In this document: in pieces, positions 50,388-58,979 of the stretch
Layout of the letters: each line of letters opens with the position of its first letter
Numbering within the stretch: the stretch's first letter is position 1
NCBI GenBank assembly: GCA_026394565.1
Contig: JAPKYA010000045.1
Coordinates: 46,162-110,161 of the forward strand
DNA length: 64,000 nt
DNA from: Methanothrix sp.
Lineage (GTDB): Archaea > Halobacteriota > Methanosarcinia > Methanotrichales > Methanotrichaceae
Direction of reading: 5' to 3'
Translations under genes and position numbers: made by a program
The notes under the pieces: generated by a model
Database searches by the model: none
Told to the model about the DNA's origin: nothing
What the model saw: only the letters and a program-made list of their open reading frames with translations

Positions 50388-51957
50388 CTTGACTTACCCA
50401 GATTACATTTTAAGGTTAGCTCTTCATAGAAATCCTTAATTATACTATTAAAACATAAATCTTCATTCATTAATTACAGGAGGCTATGAATGAAGTTTGA
50501 GCTAAGTGAAGAGGATCTGGCCAGAATTCTCATGTATTTCTTCATAATTTACGAAAGTTATAAATCCTACTTTGTAACAAAGACACGTAGCGTTGAAACG
50601 GCAGCATCCCAGTACGCACAAGGATTGCTGCTTCAGCAAGGACGTGGCAACATGACCAAGTACGCGAATAATGTTCAAGACGCCAGTGCTCGTCGTTTTC
50701 AGTATTTTATCTCTCATTCGACATGGGAATACAGACCGGTGATTGCCCAAATTCAACGTGATGTCATGGAGCGTATCGGCGATGCAAGAGATGGAGCGAT
50801 ACATATAGATGAAACCGGCTTCCCAAAGCAAGGTGATGATTCTGTAGGAGTCAAACGCCAATATTGTGGTCGTCTCGGCAAAGTGGACAACTGCCAGGTC
50901 GCCGTATGTTTGGGTTACACAAAAGGTTCGCTGCGTACTCTTATTGATACGGAGCTATATATTCCGGAAGACTGGGCAAATGATCTGTATCGTAGAGAAA
51001 AATGTGGTATCCCCGAAGATCTGAAGTTCAAGAAAAAGGCCGAAATCGCCCTTGAGCTGATTCGCGGAGCGCGATCCAACGGAGTTCAATTTGGCTGGGT
51101 AGGCATGGATACCTTCTATGGAAGGGATTCATTTTTGCTTAACACCATTGATTCGGATGGAATCGTGTACATGGCTGATATTCCATCAGATACTCGCGTT
51201 TGGCTGAATCTTCCACGAGTTGGAATACCTGAAAGAAAAAGCAACCGTGGTCGCATGCCTACTGAATCGAGAGTTCTGGATGACGAACCATCTCCGACTG
51301 AAGTGAGGAAGATCAAAGACGAACTTGATCCCTCTCAATGGATTCATACTTTTGTCCGAGACACTGAACGAAGTGAATTGTGGTCTAAGATCGCTTGCTT
51401 GCGTATCTTTGCTGTTGAAGACAAATTGCCCAGCAAAGAACAATGGCTGATCATCAGGGTAGATGATAGTGACGGCGCTACAAAATATCAGTTATCCAAT
51501 GCACCACTTGACACAACTATTGACAGATTTGCCCAGATGTCCTGCAGCAGGTATTGGATCGAAAGGGCTTTTGAAGACGAGAAGGGACTTGCAGGCTTCG
51601 CGGACTTTCAAGGTAGAACCTGGTTAGGATGGCACCATCACATAACTATGGCGATGTTTTCTATGATGGTGATGATGTTCGTCTGCATCGAGTTTGGTCA
51701 ATTTGCCGATCTTTTGACCGTCCAGGATATAAAACGGATCTACGAAAAATCATTTACAAGGAAACAATTTAGTAGCAATGATGTGCTTCATTTCCTGAAA
51801 ACGAGACATAAAGCAAGAGAAGATGCAAAAATATCACACCATCGAGCAAAATATCGTTAGCTAAATGCTTGGTCAGAGATGGCATGATGACCTAAAGGAT
51901 AATGCTGCTCTCATAATAATATAATAATCTTCATAGTCTTAGTGTGGATAAGTCAAG
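50388..51957. mobile_element. IS701-like insertion sequence, about 1.57 kb
   Basis: The ends are imperfect inverted repeats: CTTGACTTACCCAGATTA at the left (50388-50405) and its counterpart CTTGACTTATCCACACTA, read inward from the right (51940-51957), with 15 of 18 matches. One intact transposase gene fills the element. The flanks TTAT and TTAA do not give a clean target duplication, which suggests that the surrounding DNA has been rearranged or the insertion is old. Genes on both sides are truncated at its borders. Confidence 0.78.
50490..51860 (+). CDS. IS701-family transposase
   Basis: The 456-residue DDE transposase appears complete. The acidic residues are in AIHIDETGFPKQGDDSVGVKRQYCG, GWVGMDTFYG and YWIERAFEDEKGLAGFADFQGR, matching the D-D-E pattern of the IS701/DDE_5 group. 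The late WLGWHHHITMAMFSMMVM is the usual family ending. AGGAGGC precedes the ATG. The gene is probably active, since no stop or shift is seen. Confidence 0.9.
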   Translation: MKFELSEEDLARILMYFFIIYESYKSYFVTKTRSVETAASQYAQGLLLQQGRGNMTKYANNVQDASARRFQYFISHSTWEYRPVIAQIQRDVMERIGDARDGAIHIDETGFPKQGDDSVGVKRQYCGRLGKVDNCQVAVCLGYTKGSLRTLIDTELYIPEDWANDLYRREKCGIPEDLKFKKKAEIALELIRGARSNGVQFGWVGMDTFYGRDSFLLNTIDSDGIVYMADIPSDTRVWLNLPRVGIPERKSNRGRMPTESRVLDDEPSPTEVRKIKDELDPSQWIHTFVRDTERSELWSKIACLRIFAVEDKLPSKEQWLIIRVDDSDGATKYQLSNAPLDTTIDRFAQMSCSRYWIERAFEDEKGLAGFADFQGRTWLGWHHHITMAMFSMMVMMFVCIEFGQFADLLTVQDIKRIYEKSFTRKQFSSNDVLHFLKTRHKAREDAKISHHRAKYR

Positions 51958-53377
51958 TTAAAGTGACGTGATATTTTCCTGTTGCAGAGTATGAGTGCAT
52001 CGCTTTTTCTCCGACTCCCTTTGCCCCATCACCAAAGTCCCACTCATATCTCACATTAGATCCGTTGATGATCTTCTCCCAGATTTCTTTCCCGACTGAA
52101 TTGGTCTTCATTATCCTGAGATCTTTGATTTCATTTAATTTTTCGCTGTTTGTGCCTACAACCACATAGCCATCATCGTCGGTCTCCGTGGCTGACGCAA
52201 TGACCCCATGGAATGCCTCATCCCACATCTCATTCCCCTTCGAATCAACCCTCAAAAGCCAGGATCCCGTAGTGCAATTAGTATCAGAACAGGTAGTATT
52301 AATACCTGAGATTATATTTCCCCCGTCCCGCATCTCTTCTGCAAAGAAAGCCCAGTTTCCAGGTCGATGGAAGATCTTGGCCCGCATGATGCCCCCGTCA
52401 GCATCCGTCTTTATCAGCCAGATCTTAGAGTCGTTTGTGCCATCACCATAAGGCATAGAGGGGCCTAAACCTATGCCTACAACAGCAAAGCCGCCATCTT
52501 GTGTCTCATGGACAGATGTACCCAGAAACATATAATTATGGAGTTCTCTTTTCCATCTCTGAACGCCATCGGAATCAGTTCTTATTAGCACTAGCCTCGT
52601 ATCCGATGACCACAAACTGTCCTTTTTAGCTTCAGCACCCAGGAGGATATAACCTCCGTCGTTTGTAGATTGGACTGCAAGACCCCACTCATTGCCTGAT
52701 CCCCCAAAAGACCTGTTCCACTCTTCTCTGCCCAGAGGGTCGATCTTTATCAGCAAGATATCCTTGCTACTATCTTCGAGAGATTTGTTGTATCCTGTGA
52801 TGATGTACCCACCATCTTGAGTTTGCTGAACTGTATTGCGCAAAACCCAATTCATAAAATCATCTCCATAGGGTTCCAATCCCTGGAAGGTTTTGTTCCA
52901 CTCTTCCTTCCCATCTGAATCTGTCTTTATTAGCCAGACACCATAACCGGAATAACTGTAGGAGGGAGTTCCAGCATTAACAATATATCCACCATCCTCC
53001 GTCTCTTTGACCGATACCCCAAAGTCACGGCCAGATCCCCCGAAGGTCCTGTCCCATTTTTTATTCCCGAAAGAATCTGTTTTTATCAGCCAAACGTCAC
53101 CGGGGTCTTTTTCACCAGTAATAATATAACTGCTGTCTTTTGTCTTTTGAATTGATATCCCGATACTATCTATCTTTTCAAGATGAGGCGAAGCGTTAAA
53201 GGCTATAAGCTCCCCAATATGTGGACTCTTAGAAGAATAATTGAGATCCAAGTTTCCGAGCTGGCCATGCGAAGCGTCCAAAGAGAATAACATTACGAAG
53301 AAAACCAAAAACAAGAATAATTTTAATCTAGTATATCTCTTGAATCTTGTTTCATTTACCACTACCACCCAAATCAT
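51953..53377 (-). CDS. Secreted beta-propeller-like protein with truncated PKD domain
   Basis: The 474-residue protein has an N-terminal hydrophobic signal (KLFLFLVFFVMLFSLDASHGQ) and about eight repeats of the type GGYIITG...DILLIKIDPLGREEWNRSFGG, a delta-60/kelch-like propeller of surface proteins. It ends in the start of a PKD domain (RYEWDFGDGAKGVGEKAMHSYSATGKYHVTLT), cut short because the stop codon TGA comes from the inverted repeat of the neighbouring IS. The gene was thus longer before insertion. It likely faced the cell exterior. Confidence 0.7.
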   Translation of the reverse strand: MIWVVVVNETRFKRYTRLKLFLFLVFFVMLFSLDASHGQLGNLDLNYSSKSPHIGELIAFNASPHLEKIDSIGISIQKTKDSSYIITGEKDPGDVWLIKTDSFGNKKWDRTFGGSGRDFGVSVKETEDGGYIVNAGTPSYSYSGYGVWLIKTDSDGKEEWNKTFQGLEPYGDDFMNWVLRNTVQQTQDGGYIITGYNKSLEDSSKDILLIKIDPLGREEWNRSFGGSGNEWGLAVQSTNDGGYILLGAEAKKDSLWSSDTRLVLIRTDSDGVQRWKRELHNYMFLGTSVHETQDGGFAVVGIGLGPSMPYGDGTNDSKIWLIKTDADGGIMRAKIFHRPGNWAFFAEEMRDGGNIISGINTTCSDTNCTTGSWLLRVDSKGNEMWDEAFHGVIASATETDDDGYVVVGTNSEKLNEIKDLRIMKTNSVGKEIWEKIINGSNVRYEWDFGDGAKGVGEKAMHSYSATGKYHVTLT

Positions 53378-53721
53378 GACAACCGACTCTCCTGACCGAA
53401 TACCATGTCAACAAATAGCAAGGTTCTATAATTTTCTTTGGTTAAAAAACTTTTGGCATTGCGACTTCCCTCTTGCGAGGAAATTCGATAAACCAGATCG
53501 CATATACGCCTCCCGCCTGTGGTTTGGATTGGCCTTGAGGATGCCCGTGGTGGCCAGAGACTCATGCCAGCAGGTCCTGGAGATTACCCACATGTACTCC
53601 GCTATCGAGGCTCTTGACTTCAATGCTGTGCCAGAGCAGTTTTGGGTGCATACGATGCCTATTCTTGCCCACCTTATCCTTGCGTTTGACCTACCTGCTG
53701 GATGGAAGTTATACGCACTGT
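53378..53721. other. Non-coding stretch before IS1634-type element
   Basis: No frame here looks protein-like: the overlapping ORFs on both strands lack recognisable motifs and start weakly. It must hold the promoter of the 474-aa gene. The higher GC part (53500-53700) may be decayed coding sequence of an unknown gene, but I cannot name it. Confidence 0.35.
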
Positions 53722-53727
53722 TTTTAT

Positions 53728-55662
53728 CGCATGTTTGGTACTATATAAATCGACTTATCACGGCTCCACTCCAGGTAGTATGCCGTTCGTAGCCATATTG
53801 AAGACATCTATTAGCGTTCTTGACTCACTGTTGACGCCTCCTAATTTCCGGCGGACTTCAATCTCATCGCCTTTTCCGATTACAATTTCGACTTCTTTTA
53901 GCCGTTCAAGAACGGCCATTGCATCATCCACACTCATGCAAATTTCATTATTTTTTAATTTCATTTTTAAGATCGATCGAAGTTGATACGCCATTGAACA
54001 CACGAAAATATTTCCAAGAACATGCTCTGTTGTTCTAACGTATTGGGGATGGAGACTTAATGCACATTTAAGCGTCTGAATAGCTTTCTCGATCTGATCT
54101 CTTGTTCGATAAGATTCCACAACATCTTTCTCAGTGAGATCAAATTCTGTCGTTGCGAAGATCTGGTATCCATCGTAATTTTTGGCCTCAATGAATGCAT
54201 TACTTCTCTTCATGCTGAATCCAAATCCTTTATTATCTCCTTTTGTATTAATATACCTTGTAACTCCAAATTTGCTCTTAATATGGCCTATTTTCTCATC
54301 TCGTTTCTTTCTAGAGTCAATACGCCCTCTCGTGACAGCATCTTGAATCTTAATAAGTTCTTTTTCTGCCTTTTCAACTCTTGCCTCTCGCTCCTTCCTA
54401 TTCGTAGCCGCAACCGAAGAATTCCAGGTAATTATATATTTTCTTTTATCCTTGATAATAGAAGCACCAACTTCGTTTTCCCCAACATCTATCCACTTCT
54501 CCGATGGCATTCCTACCTCATCCAAGAATTTAGTGGCTTTGATTTTGGCTCGGATTGCGACAAGATACCGCTCCTCATTCTTATCCATATAATCGAGATT
54601 AGCCCATGTGGCGATTCCTCTGTCCATAACTCGTGGTGCATCTAACTTGAACTTCTGCGTCAGACAATCGTCAATCGGTTCTAAACTTTTTGCATCAGAT
54701 TGATTTCCAGACCAAACCCGGTGGGTCACCAGAATGCCCTTTTGGTCTACGATGAACGCTATCACTATTTGAGGTCGATCGGGACGATGATCCCTTGAAT
54801 ATCCAAACGTTGCCAAAATGCATTTATTGCCCTCAAAATATGTAGATGTAAGATCGATATCGAGCCGATCACAATCATAGTGATACACTTTGCGAATATT
54901 TTCATATATTGCCGCTTGCATCTTTATCGTATTTTCCGGTTGAAGATAATCCAGGGCGTTTAGGCTAACATCATATGTTAATTCAGAGCATGGGAACTTA
55001 AGGAAAATAGGCAGTGAGCTCCTTGAGTACCATTCCTGAAGCTTAAAATAGCTACATGGGTCGCAATTCCTGTTGATAGACATAGCTTCAACGATCTTCC
55101 CTATACTTGGTCCACCCCCCTTGTTGCTGAATTTATCGACGATATTGACAAAATCAATCTCTTCACAGACTTTATGAAATGCCAGCTCTCTTCCGTAATC
55201 AAACGTCTCTTCCACAGATATGTCAGTCAATGAAGATGGCAGCTTATATCCAAGAGACACTATGATCGATCTAAACTTTGTAATGAGAGCTGGATCATCT
55301 AATTTTTTTATTTTCTCCTCGAACTCTAATCTCTTGGGCTCGTCAATATTCTCCAGACTGCCAAGATAGAGCTTTGTCTTGCGAGTAACTTTCCCGTTTA
55401 TGCGTTTTCCTTCGTAGATTGCATAATATTTGTGTCCCTTTCGGGGAATTGCTTGAATGAACATGAACTATACTTTGTCTTATCAACATATAAACATTTC
55501 GCTATTACTACCATTAATTGATAGCGTTTATCGTGAAAAATTGGTCTTATCAACAAAAATTGGCTTGATTTGGAACGAATACAAGAGAAATGGTGGTGTT
55601 GAAATGCCATGTGCGCGAAGGGTATTTTCTAGAAAACAAAGTTATATACTACCAAACATGCG
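53728..55662. mobile_element. IS1634-like insertion sequence, 1935 bp, with target duplication
   Basis: The terminal inverted repeats are CGCATGTTTGGTACTATATAA (53728-53748) and TTATATACTACCAAACATGCG (55642-55662), with 20 of 21 positions matching. The element is flanked by the direct repeat TTTTAT at 53722-53727 and 55663-55668, a 6-bp target duplication in the size range known for IS1634. It contains one complete transposase gene. In the leader, the 12-mer GTCTTATCAACA occurs twice (55477 and 55544), a possible transposase binding site. Clean ends and duplication imply a recent insertion. Confidence 0.88.
53758..55464 (-). CDS. IS1634-family transposase
   Basis: The 568-residue DDE transposase is full length. 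The motifs are DRLDIDLTSTYFEGNK (first Asp), PRVMDRGIATWANLDYM (second Asp) and ESYRTRDQIEKAIQTLKCALSLHPQY (Glu). The N-terminus FIQAIPRKGHKYYAIYEGKRINGKVTRKTKLYLG is typical of the family. No stops or frameshifts are seen, so it is probably functional. A related but degraded copy of another family member is at 34.3-34.9 kb. Confidence 0.92.
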   Translation of the reverse strand: MFIQAIPRKGHKYYAIYEGKRINGKVTRKTKLYLGSLENIDEPKRLEFEEKIKKLDDPALITKFRSIIVSLGYKLPSSLTDISVEETFDYGRELAFHKVCEEIDFVNIVDKFSNKGGGPSIGKIVEAMSINRNCDPCSYFKLQEWYSRSSLPIFLKFPCSELTYDVSLNALDYLQPENTIKMQAAIYENIRKVYHYDCDRLDIDLTSTYFEGNKCILATFGYSRDHRPDRPQIVIAFIVDQKGILVTHRVWSGNQSDAKSLEPIDDCLTQKFKLDAPRVMDRGIATWANLDYMDKNEERYLVAIRAKIKATKFLDEVGMPSEKWIDVGENEVGASIIKDKRKYIITWNSSVAATNRKEREARVEKAEKELIKIQDAVTRGRIDSRKKRDEKIGHIKSKFGVTRYINTKGDNKGFGFSMKRSNAFIEAKNYDGYQIFATTEFDLTEKDVVESYRTRDQIEKAIQTLKCALSLHPQYVRTTEHVLGNIFVCSMAYQLRSILKMKLKNNEICMSVDDAMAVLERLKEVEIVIGKGDEIEVRRKLGGVNSESRTLIDVFNMATNGILPGVEP

Positions 55663-55934
55663 TTTTATACAATCTTCAGGCTGGTATAATCGGCCAGAAT
55701 AATTTTATAAATATGCTTTCGACCTCATAAGGTATGATGTTGCGCGGCGAATTCTACAGCGCCTTTCTGATTTCACAGATGCTTGTAATTCGATACCGCG
55801 CAATTGTCGATAAATCATTCCATAGTGTCCTAGAATAGTTTGTTTGCCCAAAGCGATTCGTGACCACCCAAGCCACGTGAGAAAATGGGCGGGAAGACTT
55901 GCAGGTTATACGCACATCTCTAATCGAGCCGCTT

Positions 55935-56291
55935 TTAGATCCATGCACTCACCGGTCCGAATCCATGCAGATCATACGCCTCCTTCACCAGCGCCGGCGC
56001 CACCGTGGCGTAGATCTATAGCCTCTTGTGACCCACCCGGCTATCTGGATCATGGGCACCGGCACGCCAGCCATGAGCGCATTCACCACATGGCTGTGCC
56101 TGAGGATATGGGGCGTGACCTTCCTTCTGGAGAGCTTCTGCCGGCGCGAAACCTCCTGGATCCCGGCCTCTTCTGGCAGGCGATCTATTGTCCGGAGCAC
56201 AGTCTTGGTGCTCAGGTGTCCGGAGCTCCTGCCTGGGAAGAGCCACTCCTGGCCAAGCTGGATGCTCTTCCGGATGGCCTGCTACGGTGGG
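55935..56291 (-). pseudogene. Tyrosine recombinase remnant
   Basis: The minus strand reads IRKSIQLGQEWLFPGRSSGHLSTKTVLRTIDRL, then KLSRRKVTPHILRHSHVVNALMAGVPVPMIQI. A disrupted VGHKRL*IYATVAPALVKEAYDLHGFGPVSAWI follows. The HxLRH box is clear. A shift near 56040 and an in-frame TAG in place of the expected Ser-Thr-Thr residues break the gene, and the N-terminal domain is absent. It is a decayed integrase at the left edge of the plasmid-like segment, consistent with an element that once inserted here. Confidence 0.78.
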
Positions 56292-56292
56292 C

Positions 56293-57699
56293 AGACTCCC
56301 GAGTCATGACTCTGGACTCCTGACTCCAGCACCCTGACCCTTGCATCCAGATGCCAGACTCCAGAGTCAAGCACAATCCTTATAGACATTCATGAAGAGT
56401 TTACAGTTATGGAGGTAATAGCAATAGCCAACCAAAAGGGAGGGTGCGGCAAGACAACGACCACCGTCAATCTCGCCGCATATCTCGCCCTGCGAGGTTC
56501 CCATGTTCTGCTGATAGACCTCGACCCACAGGGCTCTTCGACCACCCATCTTGGCATTGACAAAGACAACCTGCCCAAGAACATGAACGAGGTCATGATG
56601 GATAGGGCGAAGCTGGAGGACATCATCATACCCACGACCGTAAAAGGGCTTGATATCGCTCCCACAAATAACGACCTCGTTGAGGCCGATGCGGTCCTGA
56701 CCAGCAAAGTAGGCCGTGAGAAACGCCTCCGAAAGAAAGTCCAGGCGCTGAACTACGACTACGTGATCATCGACACGCCCCCGGCCCTGGGCAACATGAC
56801 CCTGAACGCACTTGTGGCAAGCGATAGGGTCATTGTCCCGGTGCAGGTGGAGTTCTTCGCAGTAGAAGGACTGAAGACACTCATCAGAATGCTGGATGAG
56901 CTTGATGAACTTGGCTATCAGCCGGAGAGAAGATACCTTCTGACCATGTGCGACAACAGACGGAAGATAACCGAAGAGGTGTCCACCAAAATAAGGAGCT
57001 TATTGGGAGATGCCGTCTTCAAAGTCGTTATTCCCGAGAACGTGCGGCTGGTCGAGGCTCCGTCCCAGGGCCTGCCAATATGTCTCTATGATCCATCCTG
57101 CTCAGGGGCACTGGGCTACAAGGATCTGGCAGATGAGGTGGCGGCATGAGCCCAGGAGATCGCATGACGAAAGGGCTTGACTTCATGCTGAAAGGCATAG
57201 GGCCGAAAGACAAGACACCAGAGTCTGAAGGCACGTCTCAAGAGTCCGGAGTCATGACTCCAGAGTCCGGAGCAGAGAGCCAGGATAAGAGCGTCCAGCT
57301 TCAAGACCCCAGAACCTTGAGTCAGGAGTCAAGAGTCACGACTCAGGAGTTAGAAGTTATTGCCGCTGAAGAAATAGATGTGAAACATGAAGCAAACGTC
57401 AGGCTTCAAGAAGCAAAAGTCACGGCCCCAGAGTCGGGATTAAAGAGGCAAGAAGCAGGGCACAGGCTTCAAGACCCCAGAACCTTGAGTCAGGATTCAA
57501 GAGTCACGACTCCAGAGTCAGTAATTGAGCCCTCCAAAGAAAAAGAAGTGAGACAAGAGTCAAGCATCAGCCATCCGGAGTCAGGAGTCTCGACTCATGA
57601 GTCAGGTGTCAAGACTCAAGACCCAGCAGACCAGCATCAAGAGGCCAGACCCCAGAGTCTGGAAGAGAAAGATAAGACCAAAGTCGTGACTCAGGAGTC
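56293..57699. repeat. GACTC-N2-GAGTC dyads, candidate centromere sites
   Basis: Perfect 12-bp dyads occur at 56293 (GACTCCCGAGTC), 56357 and 57256 and 57508 (GACTCCAGAGTC), 57592 (GACTCATGAGTC) and 57688 (GACTCAGGAGTC), with a one-mismatch copy at 57340. About 30 single GAGTC/GACTC half-sites surround them, roughly 7 upstream of parA and 24 inside the gene after it. The two upstream dyads flank the parA promoter, where a centromere or operator would be expected in a plasmid partition operon. Confidence 0.7.
56409..57149 (+). CDS. parA: ParA-type partition ATPase
   Basis: The 246-residue protein has the deviant Walker A loop KGGCGKTTTTVNLAAYLA, LIDLDPQGSSTTHLG, and YDYVIIDTPPALGNMTLNAL with the expected acidic and switch residues. 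There is no N-terminal DNA-binding extension, so it is a short (type Ib/soj-like) ParA. It positions plasmids or chromosomal origins by ATP-dependent patterning with a partner bound to parS. A TATA-like CCTTATAGAC lies about 35 bases upstream, next to the GACTCCAGAGTC dyad. Its stop overlaps the start of the next gene (ATGA). Confidence 0.88.
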   Translation: MEVIAIANQKGGCGKTTTTVNLAAYLALRGSHVLLIDLDPQGSSTTHLGIDKDNLPKNMNEVMMDRAKLEDIIIPTTVKGLDIAPTNNDLVEADAVLTSKVGREKRLRKKVQALNYDYVIIDTPPALGNMTLNALVASDRVIVPVQVEFFAVEGLKTLIRMLDELDELGYQPERRYLLTMCDNRRKITEEVSTKIRSLLGDAVFKVVIPENVRLVEAPSQGLPICLYDPSCSGALGYKDLADEVAA

Positions 57700-57961
57700 C
57701 GGAGTCGTGACAGATGACATAGTAGGCCAGGCAGTAGCCCAAGCCCTGAAGTCGCCCAAGATCTCACTCTACTCTCCCTTGCTACTTGCCGTCCTGGAAA
57801 GCCAGCAGTTGATGCTCTTAAACCGCAAGGAACTGACGCTCCTGCAATACCGCAAATCCACCAAGGCCCGGGAGCTGGTCGAGAACGCCCTCAGGGAAGC
57901 CTACCCGGAGCTTTGCGAGAAGATACAAAAGCGCATAGATGAAGGAAATGGGAAGGCGTAA
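57146..57961 (+). CDS. Repeat-rich ParA partner candidate
   Basis: The 271-residue protein has a short start, then about 170 residues of low-complexity repeats of the type QESGV/TPESG/LSQESRVTTQE. A structured C-terminal 75 residues follows (DDIVGQAVAQALKSPKISLYSPLLLAVLESQQLMLLNRKELTLLQYRKSTKARELVENALREAYPEL). The tail is helical and might be the DNA-binding or ParA-activating part. The gene is coupled to parA by an ATGA overlap, the place of a ParB- or ParG-like partner. Its repeats encode, in the same DNA, many GAGTC sites. I recognise no ParB domain; the partner role is inferred. Confidence 0.6.
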   Translation: MSPGDRMTKGLDFMLKGIGPKDKTPESEGTSQESGVMTPESGAESQDKSVQLQDPRTLSQESRVTTQELEVIAAEEIDVKHEANVRLQEAKVTAPESGLKRQEAGHRLQDPRTLSQDSRVTTPESVIEPSKEKEVRQESSISHPESGVSTHESGVKTQDPADQHQEARPQSLEEKDKTKVVTQESGVVTDDIVGQAVAQALKSPKISLYSPLLLAVLESQQLMLLNRKELTLLQYRKSTKARELVENALREAYPELCEKIQKRIDEGNGKA

Positions 57962-58012
57962 ATTAGGGAAGGCGAAAGAGATCGCCTTGATCAGCAGGTG
58001 TGAGATGAAGCC

Positions 58013-58261
58013 CTATTCCACCAGACAGAAACTCTCCGGCCAAAGCGTGACATTCCCCTTGCATGATTGAATCTCCACCTCACTGCGCTCCCGGAGCATC
58101 TCCTCCACCTGCGGAGTGCTTATGCCGAAGACCTCGGCCAGGATCTCCATGGCCGTCTGGAGCTCCAGTGCCTTGGGATTCACCCTGGGAGCCCTTTCGG
58201 AACGCTTTACCAACCGCCTCTGACTCTGAGGACCCATTAACCGCCCAAGAACTCCTGCCAT
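58013..58261 (-). CDS. Small helical hypothetical protein
   Basis: I use the ATG at 58261 (MAGVLGRLMGPQSQRRLVKRSERAPRV); an ATG at 58237 with GGGCGG upstream is equally possible, and the longer track frame is doubtful. The 82 residues include KALELQTAMEILAEVFGISTPQVEEMLRERSEVE, a compact helical segment resembling a helix-turn-helix. I cannot assign a family. It is convergent with the parA partner and separated from it by 51 bases. Confidence 0.5.
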   Translation of the reverse strand: MAGVLGRLMGPQSQRRLVKRSERAPRVNPKALELQTAMEILAEVFGISTPQVEEMLRERSEVEIQSCKGNVTLWPESFCLVE

Positions 58262-58467
58262 ACCATGCTTATTGGCCCTTTGAGAATAAGTAGTTTGGCC
58301 GGAAAAAGATAGCAGTAGACCATTTTTACACAAAAGGAAAAGAGGAATAACATAAAAGAGGGATGGTAATGATGTCCTACACTATATGATTCATTTGCCT
58401 CACTGCTCTTGATCTTCCTGGCCGGAGGACATCCTCAAGCAGATAGTTGAGGCCGATCGGCCTGATG

Positions 58468-58764
58468 TTAAGGACTTGATGGACAACAAGCGGAGTTGGC
58501 GGCTGGAATGAGAAGAGACCGGAATGCATTGATGTGCTCCAAGGCTTTCATTCCCCCGATTGTGGTCTTATACGAGATCTGATCACTTCCAGATACGGCA
58601 AGTAGACCTGCATCAGTTAAACGCTTAAGATGAAGCCTTACAGTATAAAAGTTGAGGTTGCACTGATAGACGATTTTGGTTACGCCAGATGGCTCTTTGC
58701 AGACTTCAAGGATTTTCTCCATGATCTGTTCCTTACTTCTCTTCAGTTTTATGATACGTATCAT
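58468..58764 (-). CDS. Winged-helix regulator of the HTH_45 type
   Basis: The 98-residue product reads RSKEQIMEKILEVCKEPSGVTKIVYQCNLNFYTVRLHLKRLTDAGLLAVSGSDQISYKTTIGGMKALEHINAF. This matches the archaeal HTH_45 winged-helix family, with a recognition helix in YTVRLHLKRL and a wing before YKTTIGG. Such proteins are small transcription regulators. The terminal FRSLLIPAANSACCPSSP is probably unstructured. It stands alone in the plasmid-like segment. Confidence 0.78.
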   Translation of the reverse strand: MIRIIKLKRSKEQIMEKILEVCKEPSGVTKIVYQCNLNFYTVRLHLKRLTDAGLLAVSGSDQISYKTTIGGMKALEHINAFRSLLIPAANSACCPSSP

Positions 58765-58979
58765 AGGTTCTATAAAAACATTTTTCTACTGTTTTGCGTT
58801 TCCTTTGGCAACGATCTGAAGAGGACATCTATCTTCTTGATTTAATAATATCTAACTGCTATTATAATTGATTCTGCCTTGATTCGTTGCTATACCGTAA
58901 ACTAAAGCTAGCGAACTACTCTCTAAACTACTTGGCAAAATAATTTCCGTATACTTTTTAGGTCGTTTTTTGCCTCAAT

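Noticed and set aside
53708-55915. The 11-mer GTTATACGCAC at 53708 and 55905 as possible attachment repeats around the IS1634-type element or the integrase relic.
   Set aside because: The shared stretch is short and the real target duplication (TTTTAT) lies inside it; no extended similarity was found.
55844-56323. A 159-codon + strand ORF over the integrase relic.
   Set aside because: It is the antisense shadow of recombinase coding sequence, whose minus-strand translation has clear motifs.
58424-58510. A short + strand frame reading PEDILKQIVEADRPDVKDLMDNKRSWRLE.
   Set aside because: It looks protein-like but is only about 29 codons with a stop just upstream and no start codon; perhaps a gene relic, too little to annotate.
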